Assembly: GCA_035934555.1 (NCBI GenBank)
Contig: DASYXT010000003.1
Span: forward strand, 23,695 to 87,694
Reading direction: 5' to 3'
DNA from: DASYXT01 sp035934555
GTDB lineage: Bacteria > Verrucomicrobiota > Verrucomicrobiia > Limisphaerales > UBA8199
DNA: 64,000 nt
Shown piece by piece: positions 17,463 through 29,362 of the stretch. Each line of letters opens with the position of its first letter. Position 1 is the first letter of the stretch. Made by a program: the position numbers and the translations under genes. The notes below the pieces were generated by a model, which was not told the origin of the DNA, did not search any database, and saw only the letters and a program-made list of their open reading frames with translations.

Positions 17463-18356
17463 ATGAATCAGAGACTTTCCCGCCGTTCGGCCCTGGGCAA
17501 ACTCACTGGCAGCACGTTGGCCGTCGCTGCAGCCGGCGCCTATGGCTCGCGTCTGGTTGCGGCCGAAAGCGCAGCCGCACCCGAGCCCAAGCTCAAAGGG
17601 CGCATCCATCACTCTGTATGCCGGTGGTGTTACGGCAGCATTGGGTTGGAGCAATTGTGCGAAGCGGCCAAAGAAATCGGCATACAGTCAATCGATTTGA
17701 TGGAGGTTAAAGACTTCCCCATCCTGAAGAAGCACGGGCTGGTTTGCGCGATGGTCAGCGGCGTTCCCGGCGGGATTGGTAGCGGACTCAATCGGCTGGA
17801 GAATCACGACCGGATTGTGGAGTTTTTTGAGAAAACGGCGCCGGTGGTGGCGGAATATGGTTACCCGAACATTATCTGTTTCTCGGGAAACCGGCGTGGC
17901 ATGAGCGATGAGCAAGGTCTGGAAAATTGCGCGGTGGGCATGAAGCGCATCACGCCGATTGTTGAAAAGCACGGAGTCACCGCCTGCATGGAGTTGCTCA
18001 ACAGCAAGCGCAACCACCCGGATTACATGTGCGACCACACGGCCTGGGGCGTGAAGCTTTGCGAGGCGGTGGGCTCAGACCATTTCAAACTGCTGTACGA
18101 CATTTATCACATGCAGATCATGGAAGGGGACCTGATTGCGACCATCCGAGAGAATCATAAGCATCTCGGGCATTTCCATACCGGCGGGGTGCCTGGGCGC
18201 GGCGAAATCGATGATACGCAGGAGACGTATTACCCAGCGGTAATGCGGGCGATCGTCGAAACCGGCTACAAAGGATTTGTCGCGCAGGAGTTCGTGCCGA
18301 CGCATCCTGACCCGCTGAAGTCGCTCAAGGAATGCGTGCTCATTTGCGACGTGTAG
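17463..18356 (+). CDS. Tat-exported TIM-barrel protein, hydroxypyruvate isomerase-like
   Basis: A 297-residue sugar-phosphate isomerase/epimerase-family protein (AP endonuclease 2 fold). The start is the ATG of MNQRLSRRSALG, whose twin Arg followed by a hydrophobic stretch (to about residue 38) is a Tat signal. The mature part shows 'HHSVCRWCYGSIGLEQLCEA', then metal-ligand and active-site stretches: 'GVTACMELLNSK' (Glu), 'LLYDIYHMQIMEGDL' (Asp/His), 'GHFHTGGVPGRGEIDD' (His) and 'GFVAQEFVPTHPDPLKSL' (Glu). These match the Hyi branch. Exported copies are common in Verrucomicrobia and Planctomycetes. The true substrate of such copies is not established. Confidence 0.85.
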   Translation: MNQRLSRRSALGKLTGSTLAVAAAGAYGSRLVAAESAAAPEPKLKGRIHHSVCRWCYGSIGLEQLCEAAKEIGIQSIDLMEVKDFPILKKHGLVCAMVSGVPGGIGSGLNRLENHDRIVEFFEKTAPVVAEYGYPNIICFSGNRRGMSDEQGLENCAVGMKRITPIVEKHGVTACMELLNSKRNHPDYMCDHTAWGVKLCEAVGSDHFKLLYDIYHMQIMEGDLIATIRENHKHLGHFHTGGVPGRGEIDDTQETYYPAVMRAIVETGYKGFVAQEFVPTHPDPLKSLKECVLICDV

Positions 18357-18365
18357 CTATCATCT

Positions 18366-18481
18366 AGCGGAGCGCGGACTTGAGTCCGCAGCAATCTCCG
18401 CAGGGCAGATTTGCCGCGATTCGAAGGCCTGCTCAGTAACTGCACATTGCTGCGGACTAAAGCTAAAGTCCGCGCTCCGCT
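18366..18481. repeat. Palindromic intergenic element, copy 2 (REP/BIME-like)
   Basis: Outer arms AGCGGAGCGCGGACTT (18366-18381) and 18466-18481 are a perfect 16-bp inverted pair. Inner arms AGTCCGCAGCAAT (18383-18395) and 18446-18458 are a perfect 13-bp pair. Together they make a long, slightly bulged stem. The element fills the gap between convergent genes (stops at 18356 and 18492), as does the related copy at 7116-7221. Confidence 0.85.
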
Positions 18482-18491
18482 AAAAATTCAT

Positions 18492-20990
18492 TTACTCCCG
18501 CACGGTAGCCTGGAGCTTTTGCTTAAACTGCTCCACGAGCTTTTCATGCGCGCTGGTGGCTTCGGCGTCAGTCAAGGTGCGCTCGGCACTGCGATAAGTG
18601 AACGCGTAGGCCATGCTCTTTTGGCCGGCGGGCATGTTCTTGCCCCGGAAAATATCGAACAGCTCGACCGATTCCAGGTTAGCTGGTTTGGCCTGCCTGA
18701 CCACCTGCAACACCGCTTCGTGAGTCGTCGCCTCGGGCACCAGCATCGCGACGTCGCGGCGGATGGGCGGCAGAACCGGCACCGCGCGGAAGGTTTTGGC
18801 GGAATTGCGCCGCGCCAGGAGAATATCGAGATTCAGCTCGGCCAGCAGCACGGCATCGCGCAGATCGTACCTTCTGGCAATAGAAGGTTGAAGCTGCCCC
18901 AGTGAACCCAACGGGAGCCGGCCCAGTTGCACAAGCGCCGATTCGAGCAAGAGCGGCGTGCCCTCGGAACGACGGTTGTAAGTGACGCCCCGCACACCAA
19001 ATCGCTCCAGAAATTCCTCGAGCAACCCTTTTAGATCGTAGATGTCGAACCGCGCTTCCCGCTCCTCGCCCGTCCAGAACAGCGGATGACGCCGGCCCGT
19101 CAATGCGATCGCCACGCGCCGCTCTTCGAGTGGCCGGGCACCGCCGGCAGGTCCCGCGCCGGTCCCCTGCCCTGCGGCCGGAGGGAGGAAAACGCGGCCC
19201 AGTTCAAACAGGGCCACATCGTAGTTCTTGTGATTGAGATTATGGCGCAACGCATCGAGCAACCCCGGCAGCAGACTGGGCCGCAGCACGTTCATGTCGC
19301 TGCTCAAAGGATTGGCCAGCGCGACAACCTCCGCGCCGGCGACGAGTTGCGCCGCGGCTTCTGAGATAAGCGTTTGGCCCTGGGCCTCGTCCAGGCCAAG
19401 CCCGGCCAGCAAGGCGCGGGCCTCGGCAATCTGATCGTGTACGGCATCAAAATCATTGAGCCCGAGCGCACCGCGCGGCGCGCTGGCGGGGATTCGCTCC
19501 ACGCCATACAGCCGGGCGACTTCCTCCACCAGATCAATCTCACGTTTGAGGTCCACCCGGAAGGTCGGAATACGAATGGTGACCGGTTCGATTGGCCCGG
19601 GCGCGGCTTCGACCGGCCGTGGCTTGCGGTTGACCACCTTCAGTTCGAGTTGCGCCAAATAGGCCTCAATCTGCTCGGGCGATAATTCCAGGCCGAGCAA
19701 CTCGTTGACCTTGGTGTGGCGCAGAGGGATCTGTTTAGGTTGAGCAGGCGAAGGATACGCTTCCACCAGTGGACCCGCCGGAGCGCCGCCGGCGGTCTGG
19801 CAAATCAAATCGACCGCCCGGCTGCTGGCCCACGCGCACAAACCGATATCGGCGCCGCGCTCGAACCGGTAGGAAGATTCGCTGCGGAGGTCCAGCTTTT
19901 TGGAAGTCGCGCGCACATTCTGGGGATTGAAGTAAGCGCTCTCGAGGAGCACCTCGCCCGTGTTTAGATTGATCTCGGAATTGTGCCCGCCCATAACGCC
20001 GGCAAGAGCGACGGCCTTGCTTTCATCGGCAATCAACAGCATCCGCGAAGTCAGCGTCCGCTCCTGGCCGTCCAGAGTGATGAATTTTTCCCCTTCGGCA
20101 GCGCGGCGGACCACAACCGTCGGCAGACCATGGTTGCCCCGGGCCAGGAGCTGGCAATCAAACGCGTGCAGCGGCTGGCCGGTTTCCAACATCACATAGT
20201 TGGTAACATCGACGACGTTATTGATGCTGCGCACGCCAATCTTCTCGAGCATCGTCGCCAGCCAGGCGGGACTCGGTGCGATCTTGACCCCGCGAATCAG
20301 GCGCGCCGTATAACGCGGACACAACTCTGGCTCTTCCAACCGCACCAGCACCGTATCTGACCTCTGACCTCTGACCTCTGACCTCTGATCTCCGACCTCC
20401 GGCATTTTCAACCGATTGCCCGTCACAGCCGCAATTTCGCGCGCGATGCCGATGACACTGTTGAGGTCGGGCCGATTCGGGGTGATTTCCAGGTCCAGGA
20501 CCACATCGCTTTCGCCCCGTCCCAGATACTCCGCGAAGGCCTGGCCCACCTGAGCATCCTCGCGCAAAATCAGCAGGCCTTCCTTGCCACCTTCCAGCCC
20601 GAGTTCCTGCGGTGAGCATAACATGCCCTGCGATTCGCAGCCGCGGATTTTGCCGACTTTGATGGTCACGGGCGCCTCGCCGGGCTTGGCCGGAAGAGTC
20701 GCCCCGGGGAGAATCAAAGGCACTTTGTCGCCCGCTTTGAAATTGTGGGCGCCGCAAACGATTTGCCGTTCGCCTTTGCCGTCCTGGACCCGGCACAGGG
20801 AGAGTTTGTCGGCGTTGGGATGCTTGTCGCGGGTGATGACCTGGGCAACGACAACGCCTTGAAACTCGCCACCGAGTTTTTGCAAGCCCTCGACTTCGAG
20901 TCCGAGCATGGTCAACCGCTCGGCAAGCTGCTCCGGCGTCCAGTCGAACTCGACGTATTGTTTGAGCCAGTTAAGGGTGACTTTCATCAA
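18492..20990 (-). CDS. pheT: Phenylalanine--tRNA ligase beta subunit
   Basis: An 832-residue beta subunit of the alpha2-beta2 synthetase that charges tRNA-Phe. The order is usual: N-terminal B1, the OB-fold tRNA-binding domain ('VVVAQVITRDKHPNADKLSL'), B3/B4 ('GYHN'-type editing region, here 'ALAGVMGGHNSEIN'), B5 and the C-terminal ferredoxin-like anticodon-binding domain ('PPIRRDVAMLVPE'). Residues of about 199-212 are an in-frame low-complexity insert encoded by a heptamer repeat. The ATG overlaps the pheS stop as ATGA (20987-20990), giving coupled translation of the two subunits. Confidence 0.97.
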   Translation of the reverse strand: MMKVTLNWLKQYVEFDWTPEQLAERLTMLGLEVEGLQKLGGEFQGVVVAQVITRDKHPNADKLSLCRVQDGKGERQIVCGAHNFKAGDKVPLILPGATLPAKPGEAPVTIKVGKIRGCESQGMLCSPQELGLEGGKEGLLILREDAQVGQAFAEYLGRGESDVVLDLEITPNRPDLNSVIGIAREIAAVTGNRLKMPEVGDQRSEVRGQRSDTVLVRLEEPELCPRYTARLIRGVKIAPSPAWLATMLEKIGVRSINNVVDVTNYVMLETGQPLHAFDCQLLARGNHGLPTVVVRRAAEGEKFITLDGQERTLTSRMLLIADESKAVALAGVMGGHNSEINLNTGEVLLESAYFNPQNVRATSKKLDLRSESSYRFERGADIGLCAWASSRAVDLICQTAGGAPAGPLVEAYPSPAQPKQIPLRHTKVNELLGLELSPEQIEAYLAQLELKVVNRKPRPVEAAPGPIEPVTIRIPTFRVDLKREIDLVEEVARLYGVERIPASAPRGALGLNDFDAVHDQIAEARALLAGLGLDEAQGQTLISEAAAQLVAGAEVVALANPLSSDMNVLRPSLLPGLLDALRHNLNHKNYDVALFELGRVFLPPAAGQGTGAGPAGGARPLEERRVAIALTGRRHPLFWTGEEREARFDIYDLKGLLEEFLERFGVRGVTYNRRSEGTPLLLESALVQLGRLPLGSLGQLQPSIARRYDLRDAVLLAELNLDILLARRNSAKTFRAVPVLPPIRRDVAMLVPEATTHEAVLQVVRQAKPANLESVELFDIFRGKNMPAGQKSMAYAFTYRSAERTLTDAEATSAHEKLVEQFKQKLQATVRE
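20356..20397. repeat. Heptanucleotide tandem repeat (TCTGACC)n inside pheT
   Basis: Four perfect TCTGACC units are followed by two with one change each (TCTGATC, TCCGACC). On the minus strand they encode Arg/Ser/Glu/Gln-rich residues (QRSEVRGQRS) between the OB-fold region and the next domain. Six units equal 42 bp, a multiple of three, so the frame is kept. The same kind of heptamer is usually seen between genes in this group, so its presence in an essential gene stands out. Confidence 0.92.
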
Positions 20991-22000
20991 AATTGACCGA
21001 GGAAGCGGATGTCGTTTTCGTAGAACAAGCGGATATCGTTTATGCCGTAGCGGATCATCGCAATCCGCTCGATGCCAAACCCAAAGGCCCAGCCGGTCCA
21101 GGCCTCAGGATCATAACCAACGTTCTCGAACACCTGGGGATGAACCATGCCGCAGCCGGCGATTTCGAGCCATTCCTTGCCCATCTTGCGCGTGAGGCTG
21201 CTGCTGAAATCAATTTCAAAGCTCGGCTCGGTGTAGCTGAAATAATGCGGCCGAAACCGGATGCGGGTTTCCGGTCCCATTAGCTCTTTAAAAACAAATT
21301 CAACCGTCCCTTTCAAGTCGCCGACGGTCACGTCGTGGTCCACGTACAGTCCCTCGACCTGGTGGAAGGCGGGATTGTGAGTCGCGTCGGCGTTGTCGCG
21401 CCGATAAACCCGGCCGGGGACCAAGATACGCACCGGCGGGCGCTGCTTTTCCATCACGCGGATTTGCACCGAAGAAGTATGGGTGCGAAGCAACAGCGGC
21501 GCGGCGCCACCCGGCGAACGCAAATAAAAGGTGTCCTGGGTGTCGCGCGCCGGATGGTCCGCCGGGGTATTGAGCGCGTCAAAGCAGTGGTACTCGTCTT
21601 CGACCTCCGGCCCGTCAGCAACGGCAAAACCGAGCTTGCGGAAACTGCGCACGATGTCCTCCGTGACCTGAGTCAGGGGATGCAGGCTCCCGAGCACGCG
21701 CCGGCGACCCGGCAGAGTAAAGTCGGTCGGCTCCTGAGGCAGCGCGGCCTTCAGTTCCACGTCGGCCCGGCACTGGCTTAACGCGGCCTCCAACTCCAGT
21801 TTGGCGGCGTTGAGCGCCTTGCCCGCGGCGGGTTTGTCTTCCTTGGGCAACGCGGAAAGCTGTTTGAGCAACGCGGTGAACTTCCCGTGCGCGCCCAGCC
21901 ATTGGCCTTTAGCCTGCTCGAGCGCGGCGATATCGGGCGCGGCTCGAAGCTCCGCCAGCGCGGCCGCCTTCAACGGCTCGATTTCATCAAGCAAGGACAT
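20987..22000 (-). CDS. pheS: Phenylalanine--tRNA ligase alpha subunit
   Basis: A 337-residue catalytic subunit. The N-terminal coiled-coil arm (about 1-85) binds tRNA. Class II motifs follow: motif 1 around 'GSLHPLTQVTEDIVRSFRKL', motif 2 'RVYRRDNADATHNPAFHQVE', and motif 3 'GWAFGFGIERIAMIRYGI'. 'TFYLRSPGGAAPLLLRTHTS' is the phenylalanine/ATP site region. It is the first gene of pheST and is preceded by rplT after 182 bp. Confidence 0.97.
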   Translation of the reverse strand: MSLLDEIEPLKAAALAELRAAPDIAALEQAKGQWLGAHGKFTALLKQLSALPKEDKPAAGKALNAAKLELEAALSQCRADVELKAALPQEPTDFTLPGRRRVLGSLHPLTQVTEDIVRSFRKLGFAVADGPEVEDEYHCFDALNTPADHPARDTQDTFYLRSPGGAAPLLLRTHTSSVQIRVMEKQRPPVRILVPGRVYRRDNADATHNPAFHQVEGLYVDHDVTVGDLKGTVEFVFKELMGPETRIRFRPHYFSYTEPSFEIDFSSSLTRKMGKEWLEIAGCGMVHPQVFENVGYDPEAWTGWAFGFGIERIAMIRYGINDIRLFYENDIRFLGQF

Positions 22001-22003
22001 ACA

Positions 22004-22121
22004 GGGTTATCAGGTTGTCAGGTTATCAAGTTTTCAGCTTGTCAGGTTCGGAGCGTGACCAGTTGGCCGGCGCAATATTGGCTATAACCTGATAACTCCG
22101 ATAATCTGAAAACCTGATAAC
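22004..22121. repeat. Degenerate GGTTATCA-type repeats forming an inverted pair upstream of pheS
   Basis: Four to five short units of the type GGTTATCA / GGTTGTCA / AGTTTTCA run from 22004. An inverted set lies at 22086-22121. GTTATCAAGTTTTCAG (22022-22037) and CTGAAAACCTGATAAC (22106-22121) pair at 15 of 16 positions. Placed between rplT and pheS on the transcribed minus strand, it could fold as a large hairpin. It resembles the short-period intergenic repeats seen elsewhere in this window. Confidence 0.7.
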
Positions 22122-22182
22122 TCAAAATGGGCGACCGTTGCTGGCCGCCCATTGCACTCGATGTTTCTTGTTCGAGAATTGC

Positions 22183-22554
22183 TTAAGCCTTAGCGGCTTT
22201 GGCTTTCAAAGCAGCCTGGGCGACTTGGACCAACTGCGCAAAAGCGGCGGCGTCGGTGGCAGCCAAATCGGCCAGCACCTTGCGGTCGAGCGCAACTTTA
22301 GCGGCTTTGAGTCCTTCCATGAAGCGGCTGTAAGTGGTGCCGGCAGCGCGGGCGGCGGCGTTGATGCGGACTTGCCATAGGGCGCGGAAATTGCGTTTCT
22401 TGGTGCGGCGATCACGGAAAGCGTATTGGCGGCCGTGGTCAACCGCATCGGAGGCGTAGCGATACAGCTTGGAGCGGCGCATCCGAAAGCCTTTCGCGGC
22501 CCGGATCATCCGGGTGCGGCGCTTGCGGGAAGCCGGGGCGTTGGTTACTCGCAT
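22183..22554 (-). CDS. rplT: 50S ribosomal protein L20
   Basis: A 123-residue protein that binds 23S rRNA early in 50S assembly. Signature stretches are 'KRRTRMIRAAKGFRMRRSKL', 'YAFRDRRTKKRNFRALWQVR', 'INAAARAAGTTYSRFMEGLK' and the conserved 'KVLADLA'. Usual length. It lies 20 bp downstream of rpmI, the standard pairing. In many bacteria L20 autoregulates this operon by binding its leader, but I see no clear L20-type leader here. Confidence 0.97.
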   Translation of the reverse strand: MRVTNAPASRKRRTRMIRAAKGFRMRRSKLYRYASDAVDHGRQYAFRDRRTKKRNFRALWQVRINAAARAAGTTYSRFMEGLKAAKVALDRKVLADLAATDAAAFAQLVQVAQAALKAKAAKA

Positions 22555-22574
22555 AAAAGTAAAAGGTAAAGGGC

Positions 22575-22784
22575 CTAGCGGGTGAACGGCAGGTTCTGTT
22601 TGATGCGGTATTCGTCGGTGGAATCAACTGTCGAAGTGCCGCGCAGTGAGCGGCGACGCTTCGGACTCTTGGTTTGGCACAGATGCCGCCGGCCGGCACT
22701 CGGCCGCAGGACTTTGCCGCTGGCGGTAATTTTAAAGCGCTTGGCCGCGGATTTCTTGGTCTTAATGCCTTTGGGGCGTCGCAT
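22575..22784 (-). CDS. rpmI: 50S ribosomal protein L35
   Basis: A 69-residue basic protein starting MRRPKGIKTKKSAAKRFK, the typical L35 opening, with 'TASGKVLRPSAGRRHL' following. It precedes rplT. infC, the usual first gene of infC-rpmI-rplT, is absent here and is replaced by rnr 80 bp upstream. Confidence 0.95.
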   Translation of the reverse strand: MRRPKGIKTKKSAAKRFKITASGKVLRPSAGRRHLCQTKSPKRRRSLRGTSTVDSTDEYRIKQNLPFTR

Positions 22785-22864
22785 AAATCAATCAGCTTTC
22801 TCTTGAAAAGAGCGCGCAATATAGGGTGTAGGCGCGAGCAGAGCAAGGGGTAAATTTCAGACCT

Positions 22865-24988
22865 TTATAATCTCGACCGCTTAACTTCGTTCGCCAGCTT
22901 GAAATCGACCTGCTTTTTGAATGTGTTCACTTTCGCGACCTGAACGTGGAGCTTCTCGCCCAACTTAAAGAGCCGGCGGGTGCGGCGGCCCACCAATTGG
23001 TTGCGGTTGGGATCAAACTGGTAAAAGTCATCGCTCAACCCCGACAGAGGAACCAAGCCGCTCATGCCCAAGCCCGGCACATCGACGAAAATGCCGAAGT
23101 TCCGCACGTCCGTCACGAGCGCCGGGTAGGTTTGCGGATGGCTGGAGAGAATTTGGGCATTCAGGAAAGCAAATAGCTTCACGTCGCGGCTGTCGCGCTC
23201 GGCGTCATCCGAATTGCGTTCGGTTTCGGAAATGCGTTCGGCGACCTGGTGCAGCAGCGGAAGGCTCTGCGAGGGGTGGGTCGAATCGAACAAGGCCCGG
23301 TGGACCACCAGGTCGGCGTAGCGGCGAATAGGCGAAGTAAAGTGCGTATATTTCTTCTTGGCCAGGCCGTAATGACCGAGCGGCTCGACGGCGTAACGGG
23401 CGCGCATCAACGAGCGGAGGAACCGGATTTTCAACGCGCCGCCGATGGGCAGACGGTTGAGCTTGGCCAGGAGTTTCTGGACTTCCTGGCGATTGGAGAG
23501 GTTGCCGACCTGGATATGGTGGCTGAGCACCTCCTCGCGGAACTCCTGCAACCGTTTGGCGTCCGGCGGCTCGTGGATGCGGTAAATGGCGGGGCGGCGC
23601 AAGCCCATCAGGCGCGCGGCCACCGCTTCATTGGCCAGGAGCATGAATTCCTCGATGAGCTGGTGGGAGAGATCGTTCTCGATGCGTTCAATGCGCGCGA
23701 CGGCACCATGCTCATCCAAACGAATTTTGTTCTCGGGAAAATCCAAGTCGAGCGAACCCGCCTGAAAGCGCGCGCGGCGGATTTTCTGGGCGAGCGTGCT
23801 TGCGTGGTGCAGCATGCGCGCCAGGGAATCTTCCGGCTGCTGCTGCAGCAAAGCGAACACCTCTTTGTAGGTGTAACGGCGCTGCGACCGAATCACCGCC
23901 GAGTAAAAATTGGTTTTGACCACCCGGCCATCGCCGGACACCAGGAACTCGACACATTTGGTCAGGCGCTCGACCCGAGGTTGCAACGAGCACAATTCAT
24001 TGCTCAATGCCTCAGGCAACATCGGGATGACCCGGTCCACCAGGTAAGTGGAATTGCCGCGGCGGCCGGCTTCCTCGTCCAGGATGCTGCCGGGTTTGAT
24101 GTAGTGGGAAACATCCGCGATGTGGACCCAAAGTTTCCAGTGGCCGTTCGGTGCGGCCTGGAGGCAAATCGCATCGTCAAAATCCTTCGCATCGTCGGGA
24201 TCGATGGTTACAACGGCATGAGCGCGGCAATCGGCGCGGCCGGCGTAGTCGCGTGGGGAAATCTCGTGGCCGAAGGATTGCGCCTCCTGGAGGACCTGTT
24301 TGGGGAACCGCAGAGGGAGGTCGTATTGGCGAATCACGGAGAGCATATCAACCCCTTCGGCGTCCGGCGGCCCGAGGACCTCGCTGATCTCCCCTTCGGG
24401 GTTGGCGTGGCGTGATTTCCATTCGCGCAACTCCACCACAACTTTATCCCCCACCCGCGCGGGTCGGCCGGTGTCGCGCGGCAGGGGCACATAAATGTCC
24501 TGCACGATCCGCGGGTCATCAGGGATAACGTAGAACAGTTGCCGGCCGCGTTGGAGTGTGCCAACCAACTGGGTGCGGGCCCGCTCGAGCACTCGGACTA
24601 CTCGACCGGTTACTTCAGCCGGCGGACGAACACCCCGGGTGCGCGGCGCGGCGTCGCGACGCACGAGCACACGGTCGCCGTGCAGGGCGGTGGCTGTGGC
24701 GTCGGGCGGAATGCGAATCATCGGCAACTTCGGATCGTCGGGATCGAGAAAGCCGGTGCCCTGCCGATTCATTCGTATTCGGCCCGGGACCAGGTCGGCT
24801 TCCAGCGGCAAGACATAGCGGTTGCCCTGCTTGACGCGGGCGACTTGGCCGCCGAGTTCCAACTGCTCCAGGGCGCGCTCGAGCGGCCGAGCCTGGTTAC
24901 GCGGCAAGCCGAGTGCGCCAAGTAATTCAGCGCGGTTCAGGGGCGTGTAATCCGAGCGCCCCAGCAAATCGAGGATTTTGTTTTCCAT
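22865..24988 (-). CDS. rnr: Ribonuclease R
   Basis: A 707-residue processive 3'-5' exoribonuclease of the RNB family. A winged-helix N-terminus ('YTPLNRAELLGALGLP') is followed by cold-shock domains. The RNB catalytic core has 'VVTIDPDDAKDFDDAI', whose Asp cluster binds the two Mg ions, and 'LWVHIADVSHYIKPGS', 'HFTSPIRRYADLVVHR'. The S1 domain near the C-terminus is 'VTDVRNFGIFVDVPGLGMSG'. It degrades structured RNA in decay and quality control. It sits between rpoC and rpmI on the same strand. Confidence 0.95.
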   Translation of the reverse strand: MENKILDLLGRSDYTPLNRAELLGALGLPRNQARPLERALEQLELGGQVARVKQGNRYVLPLEADLVPGRIRMNRQGTGFLDPDDPKLPMIRIPPDATATALHGDRVLVRRDAAPRTRGVRPPAEVTGRVVRVLERARTQLVGTLQRGRQLFYVIPDDPRIVQDIYVPLPRDTGRPARVGDKVVVELREWKSRHANPEGEISEVLGPPDAEGVDMLSVIRQYDLPLRFPKQVLQEAQSFGHEISPRDYAGRADCRAHAVVTIDPDDAKDFDDAICLQAAPNGHWKLWVHIADVSHYIKPGSILDEEAGRRGNSTYLVDRVIPMLPEALSNELCSLQPRVERLTKCVEFLVSGDGRVVKTNFYSAVIRSQRRYTYKEVFALLQQQPEDSLARMLHHASTLAQKIRRARFQAGSLDLDFPENKIRLDEHGAVARIERIENDLSHQLIEEFMLLANEAVAARLMGLRRPAIYRIHEPPDAKRLQEFREEVLSHHIQVGNLSNRQEVQKLLAKLNRLPIGGALKIRFLRSLMRARYAVEPLGHYGLAKKKYTHFTSPIRRYADLVVHRALFDSTHPSQSLPLLHQVAERISETERNSDDAERDSRDVKLFAFLNAQILSSHPQTYPALVTDVRNFGIFVDVPGLGMSGLVPLSGLSDDFYQFDPNRNQLVGRRTRRLFKLGEKLHVQVAKVNTFKKQVDFKLANEVKRSRL

Positions 24989-25120
24989 TGTATGTAAGCC
25001 CTTGTGCGTCCGAATTAACCCAGAGAGCCCTGCTGAGTAGCCAAGCTGGCAGGCTGCGGCGGACGCCGGAGTCTCCCGTGGTTGGACAAACGCCAGTAAT
25101 CCTTAGGTTGAGCGGCCGTC

Positions 25121-25149
25121 GCCCATGCGAGCGAAATGCTCGCATGGGC
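25121..25149 (-). terminator. Strong hairpin downstream of rpoC
   Basis: GCCCATGCGAGC (25121-25132) and GCTCGCATGGGC (25138-25149) form a perfect 12-bp stem with a 5-nt loop, 19 bp past the rpoC stop. The following minus-strand bases are GC-rich without a T-run, so it is not a classical intrinsic terminator. It could be a Rho-type pause site, an mRNA end protector or partial attenuator before rnr. Confidence 0.5.
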
Positions 25150-25167
25150 AAACGACGACTGCGCGGT

Positions 25168-29316
<4,149 letters not shown>

Positions 29317-29362
29317 ACGAAATGGATTAATGGATCAGTGGATGAGTGTATTATTGGCTGCG

